From: Rhodovibrionaceae bacterium
Lineage (GTDB): Bacteria; Pseudomonadota; Alphaproteobacteria; Kiloniellales; DSM-21159
Direction: 5' to 3'
NCBI GenBank assembly: GCA_028279885.1
Contig: JANQMX010000034.1
Span: 1 to 37,694, forward strand
Length of the DNA: 37,694 bases
The translations under genes were made by a program, and so were the position numbers. Under the pieces are notes generated by a model. That model did no database searches. It saw nothing but the letters and a program-made list of their open reading frames with translations, and was not told the DNA's origin. Shown here piece after piece: positions 30,882 to 37,694 of this stretch. Position 1 is the first letter of the stretch. Every line of letters begins with the position of its first letter.

Positions 30882-31522
30882 GGTCCCGCAGCTTCGAACG
30901 CCATCTGGTGATCATGGCGCGGGTGCCCCGGCTTTGTCAGGGCAAGCGGCGCCTGGCGCGGGACCTAGGCGAGCTCGCCACGTGGCGCTTTCAGCGCCGG
31001 CAGCTCGACAGCCTTCTACGACGCCTGAATAGGCCCGGCTGCTGGCGGCTCTGGCTTTGTCTGACGCCCGACCAACTCGCCTTGCCCAGCGCTATCCCGC
31101 TGCCGAGCGGCGCCCAGATCCTGCGGCAGGGCCGCGGCGACCTGGGCCAGCGCATGGCACGGCCCTTTCGCCGGCTGCCGCCCGGCCCGCTGGTGATGAT
31201 CGGGGCCGACATCCCGGGCATAGAGGTCGACGACGTGCGGCAGGCCTTCCACTGCCTGGGCCGCCGGCCCTGGATCTTCGGACCGGCCGACGACGGCGGC
31301 TATTGGCTGATCGGCGCGCGGCGTCGCCCGGTCGCGCCCGCGGCCATGCGGTTGCCCTTCGACGGCGTGCGCTGGGGCAGCCGCCACGCGCTGGGCGACA
31401 CGCTGGGAGAGCTTGCGGACAAGGATGTCGTTTTGCTGCGCGAGCTGATCGACGTCGATACGGCCGCAGACCTGGCGCGCATCACTCGGCGGCGGGCAGG
31501 TGCTCCTTCAGCCGCGGCATGA
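30878..31522 (+). CDS. TIGR04282 / DUF2064 nucleotidyl-/glycosyltransferase-like protein
   Basis: This 214-residue protein has a CofC-like nucleotidyltransferase fold. GRGDLGQRM at residues 85-93, GADIPG at 109-114 and PADDGGYWLIG at 136-146 are the group's signature segments. TIGR04282 members usually pair with TIGR04283 members, as here. The start at 30878 overlaps the glycosyltransferase stop (ATGA); an earlier in-frame ATG at 30794 would overlap that gene more deeply. Its last 41 bp overlap the convergent moaB gene, but this covers only the tail RRRAGAPSAAA beyond the fold. The role is inferred from context: a sugar-transfer step, possibly in arsenosugar-like metabolism. Confidence 0.8.
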   Translation: MRSRSFERHLVIMARVPRLCQGKRRLARDLGELATWRFQRRQLDSLLRRLNRPGCWRLWLCLTPDQLALPSAIPLPSGAQILRQGRGDLGQRMARPFRRLPPGPLVMIGADIPGIEVDDVRQAFHCLGRRPWIFGPADDGGYWLIGARRRPVAPAAMRLPFDGVRWGSRHALGDTLGELADKDVVLLRELIDVDTAADLARITRRRAGAPSAAA

Positions 31523-32027
31523 GCTCAACCAGGTTGCAGGGCCGGTGCCGGCTGTCGAGCTGCCAGCGCAGGATCTCGTTCCAGCCGTCCTTGCAGGCGC
31601 CGGTCGAGCCGGGCAGCGCGAAGAGGTAGGTGCCGCCGGCCACGCCGCCCAGGGCGCGCGACTGCATGGTCGAGGTGCCGATGGTCTTGTAGCTCAGCCA
31701 GCGGAAGAGCTCGCCGAAGCCCTCGATCTCCTTTTCCAGCACCCGGTCGAAGGCCTCCGGCGTGATGTCGCGGCCGGTGACGCCCGTGCCGCCGGTCGAG
31801 ATCACGCAGTCGACTGCGGGATCGTCGATGCAGCTCCGGAGAAAGGCCTCGATATCGTCGGCCTCGTCCTTGACGATCTCCCGCCGCACCACCTTGTGCC
31901 CGTCGCCGGAGATCAGCTCCTGCAGCTTATCGCCGGACTTGTCGTTGGTCAGGCTCCGGGTGTCGGAGACCGTCAGGACGGCGATGTTGACGGGCAGGAA
32001 GGGAAGGCTTTCGTCGATCTTGGCCAT
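31482..32027 (-). CDS. moaB: Molybdenum cofactor biosynthesis protein B
   Basis: This 181-residue MoaB/Mog-family protein acts in molybdopterin synthesis, most likely by adenylating molybdopterin. The core motif is STGGTGVTGRDITPEAFD at about residues 77-94. The N-terminal VNIAVLTVSDTRSLTNDKSGDKLQELI and the later SRALGGVAGGTYLFALPGSTGACKDGW also match the family. It follows the lytic transglycosylase on the minus strand by 54 bp. No other molybdenum cofactor gene is in the window. Its last codons overlap the convergent TIGR04282-like gene. Confidence 0.94.
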   Translation of the reverse strand: MAKIDESLPFLPVNIAVLTVSDTRSLTNDKSGDKLQELISGDGHKVVRREIVKDEADDIEAFLRSCIDDPAVDCVISTGGTGVTGRDITPEAFDRVLEKEIEGFGELFRWLSYKTIGTSTMQSRALGGVAGGTYLFALPGSTGACKDGWNEILRWQLDSRHRPCNLVELMPRLKEHLPAAE

Positions 32028-32081
32028 GGGGGCGTCCCGGCTCGCCGCGCGGGACGGCCGGTTGCCGCCCCGCTGGCAGGG

Positions 32082-33929
32082 TTAGTCGAGCGCCCGATAG
32101 AGAGGCCGTCCTCCCTTGGCCAGAGCGGCCAGCGACGGCACGTCCTGGCCCAGGCGCATGCGGTAGATCCAATAATTGGCAAGCACGCGCTCGATGAACA
32201 AGCGGGTTTCGCCGGCGGGCAGCATCTCGATGAAGAGCAGCTGATCGTCGACGTCGATGCCGCGCTCGGTCATCCGCTTTTCCCACTTGATGAGATTGCC
32301 GGGGCCGCCGTTGTAGGCCGCGGCCAGGCGGAAGAGGTCGTCACCGGCGCTGGTGTACTTCATCAGATGCGCGAGGTAGTGCTGCGCCAGCTCCATGTTG
32401 ACCGCCGGATCGTAGAGATCGTCCAGCCCGCCGAGCTTCTTGTTGCTGCGCTTGGCGACGAACTTTGCCGTGGTCGGCATCAGCTGCATCAGGCCGCGGG
32501 CCCCGACGCCCGACTTGGCGCGCGGGTCGAACTGCGACTCCCGGCGCATCAGCGCGTAGAGCAAGGCGCGGTCGACCTGAAAGCCGGTCACCGGCTCCCA
32601 ATGGGGAATGGGAAAGAGCGCTGCCGTGACGGCCCCGTCCAGCTGCTGCTCCTTCGGGAAGTAGCTGGCCAGGCGCAGCGCCAAGGCCGGCAGCTGCGCG
32701 CGATCCGCCAGGAAGAGCAGGGACTTGCCGCGCTCCCGCACGTTCCAGTCGTCCAGGCTCATGATCTCCTGGCCGGCCAGCTCGGACTGGCCCACCTGGA
32801 CCAGCGCCGCCGCCCGAATCAGCCTCGGGTCCTCCTTCAGCGGCCGCAGCTCCTTGTTGGTCCAGCGCGACTTGTTGAAGCGCAGGTTGGCCGGCAGACC
32901 GAGGGTCTCGCGCGCCAACAGGCCATAGAAGGTGTGCGGATGCTCGAGGGCGACCCTAAGCCAGTTGCTCATGCCGCGCGGGTTGCGGCTCTTGAGCGCC
33001 GCCCGGCCGGCCCAGAAGGCGCCTGCCGAACGCTGCCAGTCGTCGGCCCGCTCGGACTTGGCCAACTGCCCGAAGTGCTTTTCCGCGCGGGCCGGCTTAT
33101 CGGTCAGCCACGCGGCCAAACCGGCAACCCAATAGGCATAGGGATAGTCCTCGCCCGAGCGGGCGGCCGCACGGTGCGCCAGGCGCTCGGCGTCGGCGAA
33201 GGCGCCGCGCTGCAGCTGCGCCCAAGCCACGTTGATGGCCAACCGGTCACGCTCGACCTGATCGAGCAGCCGCTCGGCGGTCCGGCCGTCGATATAGCGG
33301 GCGGCCTTGGTGAAGTCGCCGCGGCGGGCAAAGCCGCGCACCTTCTTCTCCAGGCTGCGCGCCTGGCTTCGGTCGTCCGCGCTGCGCTTCATCGGCGAGC
33401 GATAGCGGTAGGGCATGCCACCGGCGGCGGGCGGCAGGCCGGCAAAGGCAGACGCCGGCGGCTGCGGCTTGGCCGCACCTGAGGGCTTCCGCTTCATGGC
33501 CAGGCTGTAGATCTTGGCGGCACCCGGATGGTCGGCGTAGTCCTCCAGCCACTCCGAGAGCTCGTCGAAGCGGGAGACATAGGCCGTGGGATGCATGTAG
33601 CGCTGATAGAGCACATGGCCCATCAGGCGATGGTCGCGCAGGGCCGCGATCTCCCGATCAGCGGCCTCAAGCTCGCCCGCTTCCTGCAGCGCGAAGATGC
33701 GGCGATAGCGTTCTGCATCCCGCGGCGCCAAGACCTCGATGGCCGAGCGCTCGAGCGCCCGCGGCAGAGACGCCGTCTCCTGCCCCAACCCGACCGCCGA
33801 TGCGGACTGCAGCGGAGCGATCGCAAAAGCCGTCATGGCTATGGCTGCGCCCGCCAAGCCGGCGGTGAGCAACCTTTTCGCGCGAACCACTCCCGACACG
33901 CGCGTCATACCTTGATTAATCCAATTCAA
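32082..33929 (-). CDS. Soluble lytic murein transglycosylase (Slt-type)
   Basis: This 615-residue periplasmic enzyme cleaves peptidoglycan glycan strands to 1,6-anhydro products. A signal peptide is visible (RAKRLLTAGLAGAAIAMTAFAIAP, cleavage probably near SASA-VG, residue 45). A large helical-repeat superstructure spans residues 55-440, as in Slt70. The C-terminal SLT domain has catalytic E464 in LMRRESQFDPRAKSGVGARGLMQLMP, and AYNGGPGN follows at about 537. The TTG at 33929 is preceded by GGAGGG; the ATG at 33908 would still keep a complete signal peptide and is an alternative. A 168-bp gap of lower GC separates it from the uracil-DNA glycosylase. Confidence 0.92.
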   Translation of the reverse strand: MNWINQGMTRVSGVVRAKRLLTAGLAGAAIAMTAFAIAPLQSASAVGLGQETASLPRALERSAIEVLAPRDAERYRRIFALQEAGELEAADREIAALRDHRLMGHVLYQRYMHPTAYVSRFDELSEWLEDYADHPGAAKIYSLAMKRKPSGAAKPQPPASAFAGLPPAAGGMPYRYRSPMKRSADDRSQARSLEKKVRGFARRGDFTKAARYIDGRTAERLLDQVERDRLAINVAWAQLQRGAFADAERLAHRAAARSGEDYPYAYWVAGLAAWLTDKPARAEKHFGQLAKSERADDWQRSAGAFWAGRAALKSRNPRGMSNWLRVALEHPHTFYGLLARETLGLPANLRFNKSRWTNKELRPLKEDPRLIRAAALVQVGQSELAGQEIMSLDDWNVRERGKSLLFLADRAQLPALALRLASYFPKEQQLDGAVTAALFPIPHWEPVTGFQVDRALLYALMRRESQFDPRAKSGVGARGLMQLMPTTAKFVAKRSNKKLGGLDDLYDPAVNMELAQHYLAHLMKYTSAGDDLFRLAAAYNGGPGNLIKWEKRMTERGIDVDDQLLFIEMLPAGETRLFIERVLANYWIYRMRLGQDVPSLAALAKGGRPLYRALD

Positions 33930-34360
33930 AGGTAAGGCCCTCCATCACCCGGAACCGTTAACCGATTCCAGTCCCTTCGAACCTCCACTGTGCGAAACCC
34001 CGTCGCCGCAAGTTTCCGACCCAAGCGGCTAAATCATTTCGAAATATTTTAGGCGAAAAGGGCCCAAATTGCGAGTCCCAAACGCCGCATAGCGCCTTCA
34101 CGAATTGTGAACGCTCTCTCTAACTGCTTGTTTGAATTTAAGAAAATCCTGCCACGCAAAACGCTTTTGGGCCGGTTGCCGCAGCAGGTAAGCAGGGTGC
34201 AACGTGGCTAACGCGGGGATAACTCTGCCACCTGGAGTCGTTTGGTAATCATACCAATGACCGCGTAACTTTAGAATGCCACGGCTCTCGTGCAACATCG
34301 ACTTAGCCGCGATGCCACCCAAGAACATTAACAGACTTGGTTGCATCAATTCGATCTGGC
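33930..34360 (-). other. Lower-GC patch across an intergenic gap and the 3' end of the UDG gene
   Basis: The 168-bp intergenic gap and the last third of the uracil-DNA glycosylase gene stand out. By hand count, 60-base rows from 34141 to 34380 are 58, 50, 58 and 48 percent GC, while the row at 34381 is 68 percent. Final codons include TTT, CTT, AAA, CAA, GTT and AGA, rare elsewhere in the window. The gap itself, 33930-34097, shows no promoter or structure I can support. Confidence 0.6.
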
Positions 34361-34958
34361 GGTCGATGAAGGGACGGCAGAGGGCAAGCTCGGCATCGGT
34401 CGGATTGCGGTTCCCCGGCGGGCGCCAGAACAGCACGTTGGTGATGTAGGCGTTGCTTTCGTCGAGGCCGATCCACTTCAGCATCTCGTCCAGGAGCCGC
34501 CCGGCCTCGCCGACGAAGGGCTTGCCGAGGCGGTCTTCGTTGGCGCCGGGGGCCTCGCCGATGAGGATGAGCTTGGCGTCCGGATTGCCGCGGCCAATGA
34601 CGGTGTTCTTGGCGGAAGCCTTAAGCGCGCAGCCCTCGAAGGCGCGGAGTGCCGCATGCAGCGCCTCCACACTCTCTGCGCCCTTCGCCAAGGTCTCGGC
34701 GTCGGCCAGCCCCTCCACGGGGGTCGCGAGGCTCTCCGGTGGCGGCGTCCAGACTGGCGGCGGTTCGGGAGTCCTAAACGCGCTGCGGCGCTCCCTGGCC
34801 GGCTCGGCAGGCCGAGCAGCCTCGACGCTCGGCGCGGGCGACGGCGCGGCAGACTTGGCCAAGCGGTTGACGGGATCTTGCTCTAGGGCCTCGTCGGCCC
34901 CGTTCTCGACCAGCCAGGCCAGGGCCGCCAGGGCCTCCCGCTCGCTCATGCTTGCCAT
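34098..34958 (-). CDS. Uracil-DNA glycosylase, family 4-like
   Basis: This 286-residue enzyme is predicted to remove uracil from DNA. Motif GEAPGANEDRLGKPFVGEAG at residues 134-153 and motif HPAYLLR at 254-260 are those of family 4, and PGNRNPTDAE lies between them. Only two cysteines are visible (C110, C194), whereas classic family 4 enzymes use four for a [4Fe-4S] cluster; as I recall, many alphaproteobacterial members are like this. Residues 30-105 are a proline/alanine-rich linker. The final 87 codons (from about residue 200) are in a lower-GC style than the rest, but the protein motifs there remain intact, so it looks functional. Confidence 0.88.
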   Translation of the reverse strand: MASMSEREALAALAWLVENGADEALEQDPVNRLAKSAAPSPAPSVEAARPAEPARERRSAFRTPEPPPVWTPPPESLATPVEGLADAETLAKGAESVEALHAALRAFEGCALKASAKNTVIGRGNPDAKLILIGEAPGANEDRLGKPFVGEAGRLLDEMLKWIGLDESNAYITNVLFWRPPGNRNPTDAELALCRPFIDRQIELMQPSLLMFLGGIAAKSMLHESRGILKLRGHWYDYQTTPGGRVIPALATLHPAYLLRQPAQKRFAWQDFLKFKQAVRESVHNS

Positions 34959-35033
34959 AGGGTTAATCTAGGGCCTTGTACGGTTAGGTGGAAACACTTC
35001 CGCATCCGTCCGATACGCGCCGCCCCACTCCCT

Positions 35034-35060
35034 GTCACCCCGGCCCTTAGGCAGGATGAC
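35034..35060 (+). repeat. Minimal GTCAYCC repeat, D1 (27 bp)
   Basis: It starts GTCACCCCGG and ends CAGGATGAC, the bare ends of the repeat with almost no interior. It lies in the 746-bp gene-free stretch between the uracil-DNA glycosylase and speE. Confidence 0.6.
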
Positions 35061-35099
35061 ATATTGAGCGTGGCCGACGACGTTGCCGCACCACTAGCT

Positions 35100-35231
35100 G
35101 TCACCCCGGCCAAGGGCGAAGCCCGCGAGCCGGGGTCCAGCCACAAGCTCGAACCGTGCCTACCGCTGCCTTCGGCAACTCGCTCCGCGAGCCCTCGGGT
35201 CGCTCCGCTACGCGTCGCGCCCAAGGGTGAC
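35100..35231 (+). repeat. GTCAYCC repeat, D2
   Basis: It starts GTCACCCCGGCCAAGGGCGA and ends CGCCCAAGGGTGAC. The interior segment GGGGTCCAGCCACAAGCTCG and the following CCGTGCCTACCGCTG recur at 37584-37619. Non-coding, although translation gives spurious ORFs. Confidence 0.7.
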
Positions 35232-35270
35232 ATTCTGAGAGAGACTTCGGGCCGCGCAACCCTTCCTCAC

Positions 35271-35380
35271 GTCACCCCGGAGGAGCCTCGCCAGAGGCGA
35301 CATCCGGGGTCCATCTCAAAGCAGGGCGCAGGCTGAGGGATGGATCCCGGCTCGCGGGCTTCGCCCTTGGCCGGGATGAC
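35271..35380 (+). repeat. GTCAYCC repeat, D3
   Basis: It starts GTCACCCCGG and ends CCGGGATGAC, an almost exact inverted pair of ends. Its first 60 bp recur in inverted orientation within 37415-37477. Confidence 0.7.
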
Positions 35381-35419
35381 GTTCCGAGAGGAGGCACAGA
35401 CGGTGCCGCGCCACTCCCC

Positions 35420-35639
35420 GTCACCCCGGCCCTTAGGTGAGCCCGGGACCGCACGCGGTCCCGGCGTGCGAGCCTTGGCAGCCGGGGTCCACCCACATGC
35501 GTGGATCGTGCCTACAGCTGGACCCTTGTCTGTTTGGAATGTGAGAGAGTGGGGTCCGGACGGGAGACCGTAGGACCCTCGATCGCGAGATCGTTTCCGA
35601 GCTCGGGTCTCGCCGCTTTGCGGCGCGCCCAAGGGTGAC
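35420..35639 (+). repeat. GTCAYCC repeat, D4 (first member of a direct pair)
   Basis: The first 103 bp (35420-35522) match 37520-37622 in the same orientation with 13 mismatches. An internal perfect hairpin, GGGACCGC with GCGGTCCC near 35445-35462, is visible. The end reads CGCGCCCAAGGGTGAC. A half copy, ending CCGGGATGAC at 35681, follows; 35682-35704 up to the speE stop holds nothing recognisable. Confidence 0.75.
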
Positions 35640-35704
35640 GAAAGAGGGGGTCGACGAGCTTTCGCCCTTGGCCGGGATGACAGACGGTGGATGCTGATCG
35701 GCGG

Positions 35705-36568
35705 TTAGATGAGGCGCGCGATGTAGGCCGGCAGGGCGAAGGCGGCCAGGTGCAGCTCCGGCGTATAGTAATAGGCCTCGAAGTCGAGCGCCGCGAAACG
35801 ACTGTGCAGGGTCTCGACATCGGCATCCTGGCGCGCCGTGCCGTTGCTGGCCCAGCAGAACACCATGGGGCCGACGGCGAAGAGCGGCACGGTGGTGACA
35901 TAGGGGGCGACATCGCCGAAGGACTGGCGCAGGGCTTCGACCGGCTCGCTCAAGGCCTCGGGGAAGCTGAAGGGGACGGCGTTCTGCGTCACCACCGCCC
36001 CGCCCTCGGCCAGGCAGCGCTTGCAGTCGGCATAAAAGGCCGCGCTGAACAGCACCTTGCCCGGCCCCACGGGGTCTGTGGAGTCGACCAGAATGAGATC
36101 GTAGCGCTCATCCGTCTCCTGCACGAAGCGGGAACCGTCGGCGATGGTCACGCTGACGCGGGGGTCCTCGAAGGCCTGGCCGCAGAGGGCGCCGAGGTGC
36201 TCGCGGCTGAATTCGATCACCTCCGGGTCGAGCTCGACCAGGGTCACAGCCTCGACGGAGGGATGCAGCAGCACGTGCCGCAAGGTGCCGCCGTCGCCGC
36301 CGCCGATGATGAGCACGCGGCGCACGGCGCCGAGCGTCAACATCGGCAGGTGCACCAGCATCTCGTGATAGCTGCCCTCGTCGCGCTCCGACGTCTGGAA
36401 GATATCGTCCAGCATCAGAACCTTGCCGAAGGTCGGATTGGCGAAGAGGCGCAGACGCTGGAAGGCGGTCTGCCGCTCCTGCAACAGCTCGCTTTCCAGC
36501 AACGAGAAACGCGCGCCCTCGCCAATATCCTCGACGACCCAGCTCTCGCTTTGCGGCGCCTCGGCCAT
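35705..36568 (-). CDS. speE: Spermidine synthase
   Basis: This 287-residue aminopropyltransferase joins decarboxylated SAM and putrescine to make spermidine. Signatures are LMLDDIFQTSERDEGSYHEMLVHLP near residues 50-75, the SAM-type loop IIGGGDGGTLRHVL, VTLVELDPEVIEFSREHL, and the catalytic-loop VDSTDPVGPGKVLFSAAFY. The YHEM and DSTDP runs are the aminopropyltransferase hallmarks. The ATG at 36568 is chosen because the protein then starts like the family; an open frame to 36694 would overlap speD. It follows speD by 8 bp and is in the same operon. Confidence 0.95.
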   Translation of the reverse strand: MAEAPQSESWVVEDIGEGARFSLLESELLQERQTAFQRLRLFANPTFGKVLMLDDIFQTSERDEGSYHEMLVHLPMLTLGAVRRVLIIGGGDGGTLRHVLLHPSVEAVTLVELDPEVIEFSREHLGALCGQAFEDPRVSVTIADGSRFVQETDERYDLILVDSTDPVGPGKVLFSAAFYADCKRCLAEGGAVVTQNAVPFSFPEALSEPVEALRQSFGDVAPYVTTVPLFAVGPMVFCWASNGTARQDADVETLHSRFAALDFEAYYYTPELHLAAFALPAYIARLI

Positions 36569-36576
36569 GACGCGGG

Positions 36577-37080
36577 CTAGAGCCGGGGTTCCGGCGCCGC
36601 TTCGCCGCGCAGCAGCTCGTCGACGGCGCAGTCCTCGGCAGCGAAGGCTTCCTTGAGGATCGCCACCGCCCGCTGCGGCTCGGCCTCGCCGCACATGAAG
36701 ACGTCGAAGGCGGCATAGTCCCGCTCCGGCCAGGTATGGACGGAGATATGAGACTCGGCCAACACGGCCACACCCGACACGCCGCCGTTGGGCGTGAAGT
36801 GATGCAGGTGGATGTGCAGGAGCGTTGCGCCGCAGGCTTCCACGCAGCGCCGCATCACCCTTTCCATATAGCCGACGTCATCGAGCCACTTGGCCCCGAC
36901 GAGGTCGATGATCAGATGCGTTCCGGCGAAGCTCTTGCCGTCACGCTCTACGAAGAAATCCTTGCGCTCGGTCTCTTCCTCGTGAACCGAGTGCGAAGAA
37001 ACCCCTTCCGTTTGGGTGGTGCTTGTGTGCGTTTCCGCCAAGTCCATCCCCAATTGGAAGAGGGCGTTCATGTGGGTCAT
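36577..37080 (-). CDS. speD: S-adenosylmethionine decarboxylase proenzyme
   Basis: This 167-residue proenzyme cleaves itself between E109 and S110 in LAESHISVHTWPE to make the pyruvoyl group, then decarboxylates SAM for the SpeE reaction. The catalytic H115 and C130 (FMCGEAEP) match H68 and C83 of the small bacterial class. It has an N-terminal extension of about 48 residues before FAGTHLIIDLVG, usual in alphaproteobacterial members as I recall. The ATG at 37080 follows GGGGAGGAT; an open frame to 37143 lacks such a site. speD-speE together make spermidine from putrescine. Confidence 0.95.
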   Translation of the reverse strand: MTHMNALFQLGMDLAETHTSTTQTEGVSSHSVHEEETERKDFFVERDGKSFAGTHLIIDLVGAKWLDDVGYMERVMRRCVEACGATLLHIHLHHFTPNGGVSGVAVLAESHISVHTWPERDYAAFDVFMCGEAEPQRAVAILKEAFAAEDCAVDELLRGEAAPEPRL

Positions 37081-37263
37081 GACGTATCCTCCCCAACCAG
37101 CAGATGTCCCAGCCATGGGAAATGAGCCGCGTGGGTACAGCAAACCGCGGCCCGGCGTAAAGTGAAATCTTGGGAACGGCGATTGAATTTCAACGAAGGC
37201 CCAACGCTTTCACGCAAAACGACAGGATCGAACGACAGCCCTTCGCCCTTGCTTTCGTTTCTT

Positions 37264-37292
37264 ACCATATACGCACAGAGTGCGCATTGCAA
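37264..37292 (-). promoter_or_regulatory. Candidate speDE promoter with an inverted repeat
   Basis: On the minus strand TTGCAA (37292-37287) and TATGGT (37269-37264) are 17 bp apart. The spacer contains the perfect inverted repeat CGCAC-AGA-GTGCG (37272-37284), which could be an operator. The start of speD is about 185 bp downstream, leaving a long leader in which I see no known riboswitch. Confidence 0.35.
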
Positions 37293-37356
37293 ATTGCGTT
37301 GTGGTGAGGAGGCCGGCGGGGCCTATGTTGGCGCGAGTAGCGCCGCCCCTCATCAT

Positions 37357-37477
37357 GTCATCCCGGCCAAGGGCATTGCGTGAGCAAGACCCGCGAGCCG
37401 GGAACCATTTCTCCGCCCGCGCGAGCCTCTGAGATGGACCCCGGATGTCGCCTCTCACGAGGCTCCTCCGGGGTGAC
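37357..37477 (-). repeat. GTCAYCC repeat, E1
   Basis: It starts GTCATCCCGGCCAAGGGC and ends CTCCTCCGGGGTGAC. Bases 37415-37477 are a near-copy of 35271-35335 in inverted orientation, so it is the opposite-strand counterpart of D3. Bases 37081-37263 carry the speD leader and 37293-37356 nothing I recognise. Confidence 0.7.
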
Positions 37478-37519
37478 GAACTGGAGAGAAGACGCCAGGA
37501 CGGTGCCTTCCCACAGGCT

Positions 37520-37694
37520 GTCACCCCGGCCCTTAGGCGAGCCCGGGACTGCTTGCAGTCCCGGCATGCGAGACTTGGCAGCCGGGGTCCAGCCACAAGC
37601 TCGGACCGTGCCTACCGCTGGATACTCGGGCCTTCGCCGCGCCGAAGGGCTTCGGCCCCGCAGGCGGGTCTCGCCGCTTCGCGGCTCGCCCAAG
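37520..37694 (+). repeat. GTCAYCC repeat, E2 (second member of the direct pair, edge-truncated)
   Basis: The first 103 bp match 35420-35522 at 90 positions (about 87 percent). The tail CTCGCCGCTTCGCGGCTCGC resembles the right end of D4, and the copy runs off the window, as copy A does on the left. Confidence 0.75.

Noticed and set aside
31500-33482. 660-residue plus-strand open frame
   Set aside because: Antisense to moaB and the lytic transglycosylase, both strongly supported.
34946-35632. Minus-strand open frames of 95 and 121 residues
   Set aside because: Translations such as AGVTGSGAA and KGEAREPGS are the spurious products of GTCAYCC repeats, not proteins.
34990-35700. Repeat cluster as a CRISPR array
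   Set aside because: Units vary in length and orientation, no regular spacers exist, and no cas gene is present.
37077-37292. 71-residue minus-strand open frame in the speD leader
   Set aside because: No ribosome site was identified, it overlaps the speD start, and nothing in it is recognisable; the stretch is better read as leader and promoter.

Overview
The window reads as chromosomal DNA of a GC-rich alphaproteobacterium, most likely a Rhodospirillales/Kiloniellales-type genus. Supporting signs are a CcrM-type GANTC methyltransferase beside rnhB, an F0 ATP synthase operon with split b and b' subunits, the ispH-thrB-rnhA block, the order mutY / DUF721 (DciA) / dsbA-like / smc, a GTTC-N7-GTTC LexA-type box, and frequent GTG or TTG starts. 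Most genes are core housekeeping. No tRNA, rRNA, CRISPR array, prophage or transposase is visible.

Layout: (1) 1-3700, envelope redox: algH/yqgE diverges from an ScsB/DsbD-like reductase followed by a Prx5-type peroxiredoxin. (2) 4064-6440, minus-strand ispH-thrB-rnhA. (3) 6605-7126, a small unknown lipoprotein. (4) 7163-11948, promoter, tandem glycine riboswitch and gcvT-gcvH-gcvP. (5) 11956-18733, mutY and a methyltransferase on minus; dciA-like, dsbA-like and smc on plus. (6) 18804-21477, promoter and F0 operon atpI-atpB-atpE-atpF'-atpF. (7) 21660-24150, a methyltransferase-like gene convergent with ccrM, and rnhB upstream of ccrM. (8) 24211-26728, a class III adenylate cyclase and an unknown secreted protein with two similar halves. 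(9) 26839-31522, an accessory cluster: a PA0069-type radical SAM protein behind a LexA-like box, a fused ArsR-ArsC protein, an aminoglycoside-phosphotransferase-fold kinase, and the two glycosyltransferase-like proteins (TIGR04283, TIGR04282) known from arsenosugar-type loci. (10) 31482-34958, moaB, a soluble lytic transglycosylase and a family 4-type uracil-DNA glycosylase whose 3' third has unusual composition. (11) 35705-37080, speD-speE polyamine genes.

The gaps between several of these blocks hold a dispersed, non-coding repeat family bounded by GTCAYCC...GGRTGAC ends. Copies lie at both window edges, between convergent genes (prx/rnhA, cyclase/unknown) and on both sides of speDE. They form a 70-bp inverted pair around the algH-scsB-prx block and a 103-bp direct pair around speDE.

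Most interesting points: the ArsR-ArsC fusion with a strong internal ribosome site, next to the arsenosugar-type glycosyltransferase pair; the LexA-like box before the radical SAM gene; three GANTC sites in 41 bp just before ccrM; the repeat family; and the codon-usage switch inside the uracil-DNA glycosylase gene. All product names rest on sequence recognition by eye, with no database search.
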